A stretch of 64,000 nucleotides of DNA from Chryseobacterium aurantiacum (GCF_003020585.1 NZ_PXUE01000001.1:310001-374000); one strand, 5' to 3'; shown: positions 43,794 to 53,538, counted from the stretch's first letter. The notes: generated by a model from the sequence alone, not told the origin. Numbers and translations are program-made.

Positions 43794-44195
43794 TTATTTT
43801 TTAACCTTTGGATTTTTTAACTCCTCCTTAAGTCTTTCGTTTTCTTCTTTTAACAAAGCAATATATCCTTGTAGATTCTCAATAATAGTCCCTGGAATAT
43901 TTCCATAATTACTCTGATTATTAATTAATCCAGCAGAAGTTCCTGAATTATCATTAAATACCGGATGATCATTATTAACTATAATTTTAGCATCCTCTTC
44001 TTCAAAAATTTCATCTAGCGGAACTTCCAAAAATCGGGCAATTTTGTCCCATTCTTCAGGTATAATTCTTACATCGCCGCTTTCTTTCCTGCTGTAGTTA
44101 GATACATCAGTTGCGATAAAATCAGCTACCTGCTTTTGTGTATAGCCTTTTTGCTTTCTAATGATGCGTAATTTTTCTTTTTGCATGTCCGACAT
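43794..44195 (-). CDS. XRE-family regulator with C-terminal coiled coil
   Basis: 133 residues from the ATG at 44195; a TTG nine bases upstream is less likely. Residues about 5-60 form a Cro/C1-type HTH (LRIIRKQKGYTQKQVADFIA, VSNYSRKES). A Gly/Asn-rich linker follows, and the C-terminus is a heptad-like helix (ENLQGYIALLKEENERLKEELK) suited to dimerisation. Two direct repeats lie immediately upstream (44198-44249) and may be its operator. Confidence 0.88.
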   Translation of the reverse strand: MSDMQKEKLRIIRKQKGYTQKQVADFIATDVSNYSRKESGDVRIIPEEWDKIARFLEVPLDEIFEEEDAKIIVNNDHPVFNDNSGTSAGLINNQSNYGNIPGTIIENLQGYIALLKEENERLKEELKNPKVKK

Positions 44196-44197
44196 TT

Positions 44198-44249
44198 TAT
44201 ACAAAAATGGAGAAAAACCACAATGTATACAATAAAAAATGGAAAAAAG
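44198..44249 (-). promoter_or_regulatory. Direct repeats upstream of the XRE gene, possible operator
   Basis: Plus-strand TATACAAAAATGGAGAAAAA (44198-44217) is echoed by TATACAATAAAAAATGGAAAA (from 44226; ends by 44249). The pair covers the likely promoter and ribosome-binding region of the minus-strand regulator gene, consistent with self-regulation. Confidence 0.4.
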
Positions 44250-44390
44250 ATCCTTTAAAATGATGAGGACTAAGTGAAAACGAAGATGAGGTTTATTTTA
44301 TGTGTATTATTCACTTGAATAGTTGATGATTTTCTCTTGATATTTCTTTTATCACTGAAATAGAAATTATTATTTAAACCCTTTGAATTT

Positions 44391-44583
44391 TTAAACCACA
44401 AAAGTCACAAAAGCTTTCTGTTTTAACACCTTAGTTCACTTAAGAAGTTCAAAAAAATAATATACTAAGTTCGCATATGAAGAAGAAAGTCTTTGATTTT
44501 TAAAACTAAAGCGCCCTTTTATGCATGCAGCTTGTCACTTAAAAATACTAAAGTGTTAAAATATTTTGTGACTTTTGTAGTTG
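44391..44583. repeat. ~200-bp intergenic repeat with inverted ends, copy B
   Basis: Starts TTAAACCACAAAAGTCACAA and ends TTTTGTGACTTTTGTAGTT; the ends are nearly perfect inverted repeats of about 19 bases. Shares ends and the ACTAAAGTGTTAAAA block with copy A at 1847-2051, while the centres have diverged. Confidence 0.6.
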
Positions 44584-44595
44584 AAAAAATATAAG

Positions 44596-44632
44596 AAAGA
44601 AAAAAGGCTGTCTCATATGAAACAGCCTTTTG
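44596..44632 (-). terminator. Terminator of htpG
   Basis: Minus-strand AAAAGGCTGT / ACAGCCTTTT stem with a ~10-base loop and T run. Confidence 0.88.
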
Positions 44633-44636
44633 TATA

Positions 44637-46529
44637 TTATTTTTCAAGTTGCTTATAGCTTCTCTGTATAAAATCTGTCAGGTCTTTTCCTTTCAGTAGG
44701 TTTTGAGATAACTTGGCCAGATCCAGTGCGTGTTTAATCAGGCTTTCTTTTTCCTCATTGTTCTCTGTTTTTAAGATCTGATTAGAAAGATCACTGTTAG
44801 AGTTCACCACAAGGTTGTACATTTCCGGGAAGCCCCCCATTCCGAACATACCACCGCCGCCTGTTGCCTGCATTTCTTTCATTCTTCTCATAAATTCAGG
44901 TTGAGTAATTGTAAACGGAGCATCATTGCTGTCAAGATCTTCAAGTTGTACTGTAAATTTAATATCCTGAATAGCTTCTTCTACATTTTTCTTTAAAGAT
45001 TCCTTTTCTGTTTCATTTAATTTTGAAATAATAGGTTCATCTTTTTTGATCAGGTTATTGATGTGATCTGCATCTACTCTTGCAAATGAAATATTTTCTT
45101 TTGACGTTTCCAGTTTTTGAATCACGTGTGGAATGATAGGAGAGTCTAATAAAAGAACCTCATACCCCTTGTCTTTTGCAGATTGAATGTAGCTGTGTTG
45201 CTCATCCGCATTGGTAGCATATAGAATAACCAGCTTGTTATCCTTGTCAGTTTGTGATGGAGTAATTTTTTCTACCAGCTCATTCCAAAGGAAATATTTT
45301 CCGTCGGTTGTAGGATATAGGGTGAATTTATCTGCCTTTTCAGCAAACTTTTCTTCCGTGATAATTCCATACTCAATAACGATCTTGATATCATTCCATT
45401 TTTGTTCGTAATCTTCACGATTTTCATTGATTAAGGAAGCCATTTTATCGGCTACTTTTTTAGTGATGTAAGAAGAAATTTTCTTTACAGCACCATCTGC
45501 CTGAAGATAAGAACGGGATACATTCAATGGAATATCCGGAGAGTCAATAACTCCTCTTAGAAGCATTAAGAAATCAGGAACGATCCCTTTTACTTCATCT
45601 GTTACGAATACCTGATTTTGGTATAACTGGATTTTATCCTTATCAATATTTAAGTTGTTGCTTAATTTAGGAAAGAATAAAACTCCGGTAAGGTTGAAAG
45701 GGTAGTCTACATTCAGGTGAATGTTGAATAAAGGCTCTTCAAACTGCATTGGATAAAGCTCATGGTAGAACTTCATGTAATCCTCATTTGTCAGTTCACT
45801 TGGAGAAATTGTCCATGCCGGTACCGGATTGTTGATAATGTTATCCACTTCTTCAGTTTCAGCAACAGCATCTTCCGGAGCGTCTTCCGGTAATGGAAGC
45901 GTATGTGTTTTTGTTCCAAATTTAATAGGAACAGGCATGAATTTGTTATACTTTAGCAGTAATTCACGGATTTTGCTTTCTTCTAAAAACTCTACAGAAT
46001 CTTCTGCGATATGAAGAATTATTTCTGTTCCTCTATCTGTTTTTTCAGTAGTTTCTTCAAGGGTAAATTCAGGGCTTCCATCACATATCCATCTTACAGC
46101 AGGCTCATCTTTATAGGATTTTGTAATGATTTCTACTTTTTCAGCTACCATAAATGCAGAGTAGAATCCCAGTCCGAAGTGTCCAATAATCCCGGAATCT
46201 TTGGCGGTGTCCTTATATTTTTCCAGGAACTCTTCAGCACCGGAAAAAGCAACCTGATTGATGTATTTTTCAACCTCTTCACCGGTCATCCCAATACCTT
46301 GGTCTATAATGCGTAATGTTTTTTGCTCTTTATCAATTTTAACCTCAAGTTTCGGGTTTCCGTATTCAACCTTTGCTTCTCCGATGCTTGTCAGGTGCTT
46401 TAATTTTAAGGTAGCATCTGTTGCATTGGAGATTAATTCTCTTAAGAATATTTCGTGGTCACTGTAAAGAAATTTTTTAATAAGTGGGAAAATATTTTCC
46501 ACAGATACATTAATATTTCCTTTAGTCAT
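44637..46529 (-). CDS. htpG: Molecular chaperone HtpG (Hsp90)
   Basis: 630 residues, normal for bacterial Hsp90. The N-terminal GHKL ATPase domain has FLRELISNATDA with the catalytic Glu and metal-binding Asn, IIDQGIGMT, and GHFGLGFYSAF as the lid motif. The middle domain contains SRSYLQADGAV-type sequence (residues about 340-350). The C-terminal dimerisation domain carries a Gly/Met-rich stretch (GGGGMFGMGG). It helps fold and stabilise proteins under heat and other stress. It is divergent from the gene at 46664, with a 134-base gap that should hold its promoter. Confidence 0.98.
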   Translation of the reverse strand: MTKGNINVSVENIFPLIKKFLYSDHEIFLRELISNATDATLKLKHLTSIGEAKVEYGNPKLEVKIDKEQKTLRIIDQGIGMTGEEVEKYINQVAFSGAEEFLEKYKDTAKDSGIIGHFGLGFYSAFMVAEKVEIITKSYKDEPAVRWICDGSPEFTLEETTEKTDRGTEIILHIAEDSVEFLEESKIRELLLKYNKFMPVPIKFGTKTHTLPLPEDAPEDAVAETEEVDNIINNPVPAWTISPSELTNEDYMKFYHELYPMQFEEPLFNIHLNVDYPFNLTGVLFFPKLSNNLNIDKDKIQLYQNQVFVTDEVKGIVPDFLMLLRGVIDSPDIPLNVSRSYLQADGAVKKISSYITKKVADKMASLINENREDYEQKWNDIKIVIEYGIITEEKFAEKADKFTLYPTTDGKYFLWNELVEKITPSQTDKDNKLVILYATNADEQHSYIQSAKDKGYEVLLLDSPIIPHVIQKLETSKENISFARVDADHINNLIKKDEPIISKLNETEKESLKKNVEEAIQDIKFTVQLEDLDSNDAPFTITQPEFMRRMKEMQATGGGGMFGMGGFPEMYNLVVNSNSDLSNQILKTENNEEKESLIKHALDLAKLSQNLLKGKDLTDFIQRSYKQLEK

Positions 46530-46663
46530 AATATTTTAGATTTTTTAATTTTCAAATATTTCTCAAAAAAAATACCACATCGAAGAAACTGACAGAATGG
46601 CATTTTTTTATGATGGGCAAATTCATCGCTTTTATTATATTTACCGCCAATTATAATAACAAT

Positions 46664-48106
46664 ATGGGAATCTTTGATTTTTTTAAGAAAAAGAATAATA
46701 GACAGGAAAATGTAAGTACTCCGGTTCAATATAATGAAATACCAGAGGAAAAAGTGGTTGAGAAAGTTGTGGAAGAAGTGGTAGAGACCATACCGGAAGT
46801 TTCGGCGCAGCCAATAGAAGAGGTGGTAATAAGTGAGCAGTACAGAAAAATCAGGATTTACAACGATTACATCATGTATTCCATTGCTCTTCAGCTAAGG
46901 GGTGATCTTGCGCCTATTTCTGCATTTGAAAAAGAAAATGGAGAAGTAGAAGGGTTTGCCTACATGGTGACAGAGGAGGGGTACACTCTTTCAGCTGGAG
47001 AGGTGATAGAAAGAATGACAACGAAGTTCGAAAGTGAACTTGAGGAGGGGAAAATTAAATCTTATATGATTTTGTATCACTCACAATTTGATAATGATGG
47101 TAATCACAGTCTGGCAACAAGAGAGAATGAATTTAAGGCTATTACAATGGCTTATCACTTTGAAGGTGAAAATCAGGATAAGATGGCATTACCTTATGTT
47201 TTCGAAAATGATAATATTACCTATAAAGGAATTGTAGAATTCTCTCATGAAGAAAATAATGATATCATGAACACTCAGTTGGTTGAGGGGAAAAACTATT
47301 TTACTAATATGGAACCCATAAAGGCCCCTGAAGTTACTAACGAAGCAGGTATCAAAATAAGAAAATCTAACGTACCTAGTCTTATTAATACCTGGAGTGG
47401 TATTTTTGGACATGATAACTTTCAGAATAATCCTTCTTACGCTGATCGTCTGATTACTCTTTTAAAAGAATGTAAGGCCAACGAACCTGATTTTGAGGAG
47501 AATAAAGCCGGCAAAATGGAGTTTGCAGATGTGAAATTCAAAACTCTTTTCAATGAAGAATTTGGTACAATTTATCCGGAAATTAAGACTGATTTTTCAT
47601 TGGATTTTGAAACTAAAGTTATCAGTGAGCTAGAGAATGCATCCAATGAGGAGGCAATTGTAGCGGGGCCTGCGAGAGATACCTTTGGAGTTTGGTTCTT
47701 TGCTACAGATTATGCTGAGAAAAGAGAACAGTATTTGGTACAACCTCATTTACAAATTAATCTTAGCGGAATTGCCTTTGTATTGGATGTTCATCAAGAT
47801 TTTGATTTACCGGACGGAACCAAGATGAGTGAAGAATTTACAACGTATATGCCAAGTAAAGATCTTCCTAATTATGCATGCTTTGATTTTATCGGTAAGG
47901 TTATTGATTTCAAGGAAACAGTATTGTTTGAGGATGGAAGCGTGCAGGCTTATATCGTAAAACTGAAATTAGTTACCCATGAAGAAAGGGAAGACTTCTT
48001 CACTATTGATGTTTTTGTTCATCAAGATAATATGAGATTTGAAACCTTAACAAAGGGAATGAAAGTGGCTGGACTTTTACAGCTGCAGGGTAAAATTGCA
48101 GAATAA
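46664..48106 (+). CDS. Conserved hypothetical acidic protein
   Basis: 480 residues. Begins MGIFDFFKKKNN, then a Glu/Val-rich linker (EEKVVEKVVEEVVETIPE). The remainder is acidic and soluble, without membrane segments; blocks such as IRIYNDYIMYSIALQLRGDL and GPARDTFGVWFFATDYAEKREQY look well folded. There is no signal peptide. I do not recognise the family. The frame is open from 46610, but the ATG at 46664 gives the FDFFKKK-type start common in cytoplasmic proteins of this group. It ends in a terminator shared with recA. Confidence 0.75.
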   Translation: MGIFDFFKKKNNRQENVSTPVQYNEIPEEKVVEKVVEEVVETIPEVSAQPIEEVVISEQYRKIRIYNDYIMYSIALQLRGDLAPISAFEKENGEVEGFAYMVTEEGYTLSAGEVIERMTTKFESELEEGKIKSYMILYHSQFDNDGNHSLATRENEFKAITMAYHFEGENQDKMALPYVFENDNITYKGIVEFSHEENNDIMNTQLVEGKNYFTNMEPIKAPEVTNEAGIKIRKSNVPSLINTWSGIFGHDNFQNNPSYADRLITLLKECKANEPDFEENKAGKMEFADVKFKTLFNEEFGTIYPEIKTDFSLDFETKVISELENASNEEAIVAGPARDTFGVWFFATDYAEKREQYLVQPHLQINLSGIAFVLDVHQDFDLPDGTKMSEEFTTYMPSKDLPNYACFDFIGKVIDFKETVLFEDGSVQAYIVKLKLVTHEEREDFFTIDVFVHQDNMRFETLTKGMKVAGLLQLQGKIAE

Positions 48107-48125
48107 TAAAAAGGATATAAAAATA

Positions 48126-48157
48126 AAAACGGTCTGAATATTCAGACCGTTTTTTTA
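48126..48157. terminator. Bidirectional terminator between the hypothetical gene and recA
   Basis: AAAACGGTCTGA-ATAT-TCAGACCGTTTT perfect stem with T runs on both strands. Confidence 0.95.
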
Positions 48158-48161
48158 TGAA

Positions 48162-49163
48162 TTATTTGTTTTTCAATTCTTCCTTGATTTTGTTTTCCAA
48201 TTCTTCGGAAAGCTCAGGGTTGTCTTTTAAAACATCTTTTACGGCATCACGTCCTTGTCCTAATTTGCTTTCTTCGTAGCTGAACCAAGATCCGCTTTTC
48301 TTCACGATTCCCATGTCTACTGCTGTATCAAGAATTTCTCCAACCTTGGAAACTCCTTCTCCATACATGATGTCAAATTCAGCTTGTTTGAAAGGAGGTG
48401 CTACTTTATTTTTTACAATCTTCACTTTCACACGGCTTCCGATAGCCTCATCACCTTGTTTGATAGGTGCACTTGCCTTTCTGATATCAATTCTTACAGA
48501 CGCATAGAATTTAAGAGCATTACCACCGGTAGTTGTTTCAGGGTTACCGAACATTACACCGATTTTTTCTCTTAACTGGTTAATGAAAATTACGGTACAT
48601 TTTGTTCTTGAAATCGTAGCCGTTAGTTTTCTTAATGCCTGAGACATTAATCTTGCATGAAGACCCATTTTTGAATCTCCCATTTCTCCTTCAATCTCCG
48701 CTTTTGGGGTAAGAGCTGCTACAGAGTCAATAACTACAATATCAATAGCTCCGGAACGGATAAGGTTATCAGCAATTTCTAAAGCTTGCTCCCCATTGTC
48801 CGGTTGAGAAATGATAAGGTTTTCTAAATCAATTCCCAGTTTTGAAGCATATGTTCTGTCAAAAGCGTGCTCAGCATCAATAAAAGCAGCAATACCACCT
48901 GCTTTTTGAGCCTCAGCAATAGCGTGAAGAGTTAATGTTGTTTTACCAGAAGATTCAGGACCATATATTTCAATGATTCTCCCTTTAGGATATCCACCTA
49001 TACCTAATGCGATGTCTAATCCTAAAGATCCGGATGGAATTACTTCTATGGTAGTGTCTACGGCATCATCACCCAAAGTCATTACTGTTCCCTTTCCGTA
49101 TGTTTTATCTAACTTGTCAAGCACTAATGCGAGTGCTTTTTTCTTATCATCAATGTTACTCAT
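48162..49163 (-). CDS. recA: Recombinase RecA
   Basis: 333 residues. Walker A reads GPESSGKTT (about 65-73) after IEIYGP; Walker B is [12 protein letters not shown]; the TETGG-type loop-2 region reads [18 protein letters not shown]. The acidic, lysine-rich C-terminal tail is present. RecA forms the ATP-dependent filament for homologous recombination and SOS induction. A -7 motif TATTTTTG lies upstream on the minus strand. No LexA-type box was recognised. Confidence 0.98.
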   Translation of the reverse strand: MSNIDDKKKALALVLDKLDKTYGKGTVMTLGDDAVDTTIEVIPSGSLGLDIALGIGGYPKGRIIEIYGPESSGKTTLTLHAIAEAQKAGGIAAFIDAEHAFDRTYASKLGIDLENLIISQPDNGEQALEIADNLIRSGAIDIVVIDSVAALTPKAEIEGEMGDSKMGLHARLMSQALRKLTATISRTKCTVIFINQLREKIGVMFGNPETTTGGNALKFYASVRIDIRKASAPIKQGDEAIGSRVKVKIVKNKVAPPFKQAEFDIMYGEGVSKVGEILDTAVDMGIVKKSGSWFSYEESKLGQGRDAVKDVLKDNPELSEELENKIKEELKNK

Positions 49164-49483
49164 CTCTATTAAAATAATTTCTCAAAAATACATAATTTAA
49201 ATATCAAAAACTAATATTATTTATCCCTGAAACAGGTTTTTAAAGTTAAAAAATGATAATTTTTTATTGCTGATCTTATTCATAACGAAGCAGATGCAAG
49301 ACGTGGTATCTAAAGTGTTTTTAAATGTTTTGCTAAATAAGATAAGCTCTTTTTGTTGGAAATTGCAAAGACACCATTTTTTTAATGTCAGATGTTTTTA
49401 AGGTACAAAAATTTTATACTTCCTCTTTAAAAATTTAGGAATCATATAAATCTTTGCGCGTTCGTGATTTTCAACAGTTACTT
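49164..49483. other. Intergenic region between recA and the MpaB-like gene
   Basis: 320 AT-rich bases. Apart from the recA -7 motif near the left end I see no ORF, terminator or repeat. Confidence 0.5.
49183..49190 (-). promoter_or_regulatory. Predicted recA -7 motif
   Basis: Minus-strand TATTTTTG matches TAnnTTTG, 20 bases before the recA ATG. No well-spaced TTG was found. Confidence 0.45.
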
Positions 49484-50668
49484 TTAATGAAAATTTGAAT
49501 TCTGAGTAATATTCAGATAATCTTTCAATACTTTCATTTGGTCTTTATTTCCTCTTTTAATTCTTGAGTCCCGGCTTACAAGGTTGTCATAGATTTTATT
49601 GAACAGTATTTTAGATTTTGGGAACAAATTTCTGTAGGAAGCCTCAGGAATTTGTAATCTTTTACAAACTTCATCATCCAATAAAAACCAGGTACAACAA
49701 ATATGAAGATATCTCAGATTTTTCCTTTGGAATTCAAACTTTAAGATGGGATTTTCCAAAGATTCATTCAGTAAAGAATGAGCCAAAAGAACAGAGTCTT
49801 TATCAGACGGCGGCTGAAGAGAGGTCCATAAATAAAAATATTCTGTAGCCTGTTTTTTATCATCGGGTAGGAGTTGTTCCGGAATCCCAAGTAAATATCC
49901 AACATATTTCCATAAGTGAAAAATTCCCTGTTCTTCTTCTATAGAAAAGGTATTTCCTAATTTCTGAAGACTGTGGAGGAAAACAAGGCTGAAACCAATA
50001 TAGGTAGCCATCATATCCCAGGAATTGATGGGCTCTCCCCAGTTTTCAGTATCCCAATCTTTATAATGCTTTTTAATGGAAAGCCTTGCGTAGGAATGAA
50101 TCAAGCGGGTTTTTATGGCAAATTCATATCCTTTTGCATGAATTTCCAAAGCATCATAGCGAGTGGCATTTACCCAAAAATCCAAAGTTTCGGAAAGCCG
50201 TTTTACAGCTCCCTTTTTCAAAGCTTCTGTAACAATAAGGGGTTTGTTGAGATACGCGTAGTCATAACCTCCTATTAGACAATAATCCCTCAGGGAAATT
50301 AAGGAATCCAGATTGCTTCTCATACAGAGTTCTGCGCCGCTTTTTAATAGATTATAATCAAGCCAGTTTGGAATTTTCTGTGTTTGGGCAAAAAGGTTTT
50401 TTACACTTTCAGGAATGGAATCATTTTCAGAAACACCGTTTCGAATATAATGTTCAATTTCCCTTGAAGCTTCATGGAATTTTTTCGTAAAATAAACATC
50501 TTTTACAACTTCATCACCGGTTTCATCCACATGATAAAAGAAGGGAGCAAATTTTTCAAAATCCTGAAAGCTCACCTGAGCACCGGAAAATTCAATCAGT
50601 TGTTTCCCGTTCCCCTTTTCCCAAAAATTTCTAAAATGGGGAGAATCTTTAAACCGAGGTTGTATCAT
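49484..50668 (-). CDS. Oxygenase MpaB-family (DUF2236) protein
   Basis: 394 residues. The family core is visible as TRLIHSYARLSIKKHY (central Arg-x-x-His...Arg motif), WDMMATYIGFSLVFLHSL and the following LWKYVGYLLGIPEQLLP. MpaB and the rubber oxygenase Lcp share this fold and bind haem b through histidine. The actual substrate here is unknown. There is no signal peptide, unlike secreted Lcp. It is followed at a 78-base gap by the LuxR-type gene on the same strand, which need not be co-transcribed. Confidence 0.85.
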   Translation of the reverse strand: MIQPRFKDSPHFRNFWEKGNGKQLIEFSGAQVSFQDFEKFAPFFYHVDETGDEVVKDVYFTKKFHEASREIEHYIRNGVSENDSIPESVKNLFAQTQKIPNWLDYNLLKSGAELCMRSNLDSLISLRDYCLIGGYDYAYLNKPLIVTEALKKGAVKRLSETLDFWVNATRYDALEIHAKGYEFAIKTRLIHSYARLSIKKHYKDWDTENWGEPINSWDMMATYIGFSLVFLHSLQKLGNTFSIEEEQGIFHLWKYVGYLLGIPEQLLPDDKKQATEYFYLWTSLQPPSDKDSVLLAHSLLNESLENPILKFEFQRKNLRYLHICCTWFLLDDEVCKRLQIPEASYRNLFPKSKILFNKIYDNLVSRDSRIKRGNKDQMKVLKDYLNITQNSNFH

Positions 50669-50746
50669 TGTTCATTCCTTTACAGATAAAAATACAAGTT
50701 TTACACCGAAATTCTCTGGTGAGATTTATCAGTTCAAAAAAAAATA

Positions 50747-51559
50747 TCATAAGTATCCCCACTCAAAGGCCATTTTTATGAGTTCTGAACAATTTTTACA
50801 GTTAGATTTCCTCAAAATATTTTTTCTGTGTGTACGTACGGTCTCTTCTGAAATATTCAAAATTTCAGAAACTTTTCCGGCTGAGTATCCTTTTGCAATG
50901 TAAGTGATAATCTCAACTTCTCTTTTGGTAAAGGTAGCAGGGGTGGTCTGGAGTGCCTTATCATATTTCAACCATTGCATCTGATGAAAGTCTTCCCGCC
51001 CGTTGATACCGGAAATTAAGACGGTGTAAGAGTTTTGATGGGTAATATGCTCAATGTTGGTATGGATATTAATAGCCTGCAGAATTTTCCCGTATTCATC
51101 CCTAAATGTATGCAGGGACTGATGATGAAAAAGCTCATAGTTGCCTTTTGAGGTCTTCATCCGAAAACAATAGCTGAATTTCAGCTCGGGGAGATAGTCA
51201 TTGGCTCCTATTTCTTTCATTTTATCCATGCACATTCTTTCGGCTTCCATCACAAATTCAAGATCATCGGGATGGATGAGGTCTATGATTTCCTTGAGGT
51301 GTACAGGATATTTACTTAATCCATGTATTTTCAGAATATCTTCATGATGGTTGTAAATAGTACTGTCTGCAAAGTTGATCACGTAATGATAAAACTGTCC
51401 CGGGGCAAAAACTTCTCCAATAATGCGCTCAACGGAGGGAACGGAGAGCATTGTTTTCTCATTCTGAAGAAGTTCCGGATACTTATTCCAGACTTTAGTG
51501 AGGGGATGCGGCTTTTTGGGCTGGGTTATAAATTTCTTATCCATGGTTAATGTTTTCAT
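50747..51559 (-). CDS. LuxR-type transcriptional regulator with PAS-like N-terminus
   Basis: 270 residues. The C-terminal LuxR HTH runs FTKREVEIITYIAKGYSAGK and SEETVRTHRKNILRK at about 205-260. The N-terminal ~190 residues resemble a PAS fold (LIHPDDLEFVMEAERM, then FSYCFRMKTSKGNYELFHHQ), which typically senses a small ligand or redox state. No receiver domain or phosphoacceptor is seen. It is divergent from the coiled-coil/barrel protein at 51745, a possible target. Confidence 0.87.
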   Translation of the reverse strand: MKTLTMDKKFITQPKKPHPLTKVWNKYPELLQNEKTMLSVPSVERIIGEVFAPGQFYHYVINFADSTIYNHHEDILKIHGLSKYPVHLKEIIDLIHPDDLEFVMEAERMCMDKMKEIGANDYLPELKFSYCFRMKTSKGNYELFHHQSLHTFRDEYGKILQAINIHTNIEHITHQNSYTVLISGINGREDFHQMQWLKYDKALQTTPATFTKREVEIITYIAKGYSAGKVSEILNISEETVRTHRKNILRKSNCKNCSELIKMAFEWGYL

Positions 51560-51649
51560 AAAATTAATAAAATTATGTTAAAAAAATACCCCTTTTGCGG
51601 TATTTCATTGAGTCTAAAACTATTGTAGCTTTATGTGAAACTAATGATC

Positions 51650-51742
51650 ATGAAAGCTCAATTTCTGAAACTATCTGTTTTTACGGTTGAGGCTTTCTAT
51701 TCTTTATTTCAATCAAAAAACTTTAACCTGAAAAACAAATAA
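51650..51742 (+). CDS. Possible 30-residue upstream ORF
   Basis: ATG at 51650 to TAA at 51742; the stop lies two bases before the ATG of the next gene. Begins MKAQFLKLSVFTVEAFYSLF. Tight spacing could allow translational coupling, but coding status is unproven. Confidence 0.25.
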   Translation: MKAQFLKLSVFTVEAFYSLFQSKNFNLKNK

Positions 51743-51744
51743 TC

Positions 51745-53499
51745 ATGAAAACAAAAATTTTATTGCTGTTTCTGTTATTTCCTTTATCGGTACTTTATAG
51801 CCAAACTGTTGTTTATGATTTCTCGAGCGGAGAGTTTATAAACAAAGATCTTAAAGTAAAAAGAGGAAAACCTGTAAGTCTTAAAATACAAGGTATTAAT
51901 CCATTTTTCTATGAGATTTTAATTAAGAGTGAGGATAAGGAAATATCTTATCAAAATACGGATGTAGAGGCTGCAAAGAAAACTTTGGATGAAATACAAC
52001 AAAACAATTATTACAAGATGCAAGAAAGTTTTGTGTTTGAAGAGAGTTATGTAACCTTGTTATCACCCGGAAAAAGTTCTAATTCTAATCCTGAAATATT
52101 AAACCTCCAAAAAAAATATTTCAAATTAGATTCTTTAGATTTAAAAATTAAACAGTTTGAAAATGAAAGGAATAACCTGGCTGAGAAATTAAAAATGAAT
52201 GAATCGTTAAGAGATGAAAATTATGAGAAAAATAAAAATTCTCTTCAGAATGAAATTGGGAATAAAAATAATGACATATATGCCAGTAATCAAAAAGCAT
52301 TGAAAGTACAATATGAAATAAAACAATTGATTGGTAAATCAACAGATGCGGACGTGCTAAGGGAAAACATAAATAAAAGAATAAATAAACTCAATACAGC
52401 TTACAATAACTTTATAGATATATCCAGAGAGTTTATAAAACTTAATCAAAATTACAATAATTATATAGATAAGGTGATAAGTCCTGAACTTAGCCATGCT
52501 ATGTATATGTCAATTATTAATAATCAGGAAGATAACGCACTTTACAAAAAATGTCAAAAAGACAACAATAATAAAGATTGTGAATTATTGAAAGGGAAGC
52601 GGGTTCCTATTGAAACTACATTTTTCCTTACCAAAGAAAATATAGATTATGCTTATGGGGTATTTAAAGTTTATCCAAAACTTTATCAGGAATTAATTAC
52701 AAATGTTAATGATTTTATTTCCTTTCTGAATTATGATAACTTGAATTATTCTAGTGAAAATGATGTCCTAAGATCTGCGCTGACGAAAGATGTAGAACGA
52801 ATTCAAAAGTCTATTAAAATAACAGATGATGTTATACAAAAAATAAATCTTTCAAAGAAATTGAATGAAGTAGAAATATTAGACAGGTTGCTTAGAGAGC
52901 CACAGACCTACGAATATGTTTCTGCTCCAATACAAGGAGAAGAAGATTACTTGGAATTTAATGTGGTAGTTAAAAGCAAAAGAAATCTTTCCAATACTTA
53001 CCATATAAATAATGATAAAAGCTTCAGATATTTTGAGTATATAACTGGTGGTATTAGATTTGACTTTAGTGTAGGAACGGTATTTGATTTTGGAACAATT
53101 GATAAAAAGTATACTCTTGATTCCAGCAATCAAATTCAAAGATTAGATAATAATAAATATAACCCAACCATTGCAGGGATTTTTCATGCGAGCTTTAGAA
53201 ATTCAACTGATTTTGCATGGGGAGTTTCTTTAGGAGCTTCATTTACTACAGGTCTTAGCTTTAATTCAATCTTTCCAGGCGTTAGTCTTCTTATGGGAAA
53301 AAGAAATAAAATAATTCTAACAGCAGGACCTTCTTTTCGAATGGTAGATGAGCTTAAGGCTAATTATCAGGAAGGAATGCAGCTCAATAATTCTTTGGCA
53401 GATGAAGATCTTCTTACTAGAAATTTCAAAATTGGTGGATTTGTAGGATTATCTTATAATCTTACTCCAAAACAAAAAGATACTTTAAAACTAAAATAA
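51745..53499 (+). CDS. Hypothetical envelope protein with coiled coil and C-terminal beta-barrel-like domain
   Basis: 584 residues. Signal peptide to about residue 20 (FPLSVLYSQ), a short beta region, then a long charged coiled coil (about 125-240, with IKQFENERNNLAEKLKMN and following helices). The C-terminal third (from about 420) has strands rich in aromatic and Gly residues (FRYFEYITGGIRFDFSVGTVFDFG) as in outer membrane barrels. I do not recognise the family. It is divergent from the LuxR-type regulator. Confidence 0.7.
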   Translation: MKTKILLLFLLFPLSVLYSQTVVYDFSSGEFINKDLKVKRGKPVSLKIQGINPFFYEILIKSEDKEISYQNTDVEAAKKTLDEIQQNNYYKMQESFVFEESYVTLLSPGKSSNSNPEILNLQKKYFKLDSLDLKIKQFENERNNLAEKLKMNESLRDENYEKNKNSLQNEIGNKNNDIYASNQKALKVQYEIKQLIGKSTDADVLRENINKRINKLNTAYNNFIDISREFIKLNQNYNNYIDKVISPELSHAMYMSIINNQEDNALYKKCQKDNNNKDCELLKGKRVPIETTFFLTKENIDYAYGVFKVYPKLYQELITNVNDFISFLNYDNLNYSSENDVLRSALTKDVERIQKSIKITDDVIQKINLSKKLNEVEILDRLLREPQTYEYVSAPIQGEEDYLEFNVVVKSKRNLSNTYHINNDKSFRYFEYITGGIRFDFSVGTVFDFGTIDKKYTLDSSNQIQRLDNNKYNPTIAGIFHASFRNSTDFAWGVSLGASFTTGLSFNSIFPGVSLLMGKRNKIILTAGPSFRMVDELKANYQEGMQLNNSLADEDLLTRNFKIGGFVGLSYNLTPKQKDTLKLK

Positions 53500-53511
53500 A
53501 TTACTAAATAA

Positions 53512-53538
53512 AAAAACCTTCCCATCGGGAAGGTTTTA
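53512..53538. terminator. Bidirectional terminator between the hypothetical gene and gapA
   Basis: AAAACCTTCCC-ATC-GGGAAGGTTTT stem with A/T runs on both sides. Confidence 0.92.

Larger units (their letters stand above)
44205..44636. other. Intergenic region with repeat copy B and htpG terminator
   Basis: 432 bases. Contains the direct repeats next to the XRE gene, the ~193-bp repeat element at 44391-44583 and the htpG terminator. No ORF is supported. Confidence 0.6.

Noticed and set aside
46530..46663. Heat-shock operator between htpG and the divergent gene
   Set aside because: The motif TGCCATTCTGTCA on the htpG strand is suggestive but I cannot tie it to a known operator from the sequence alone.
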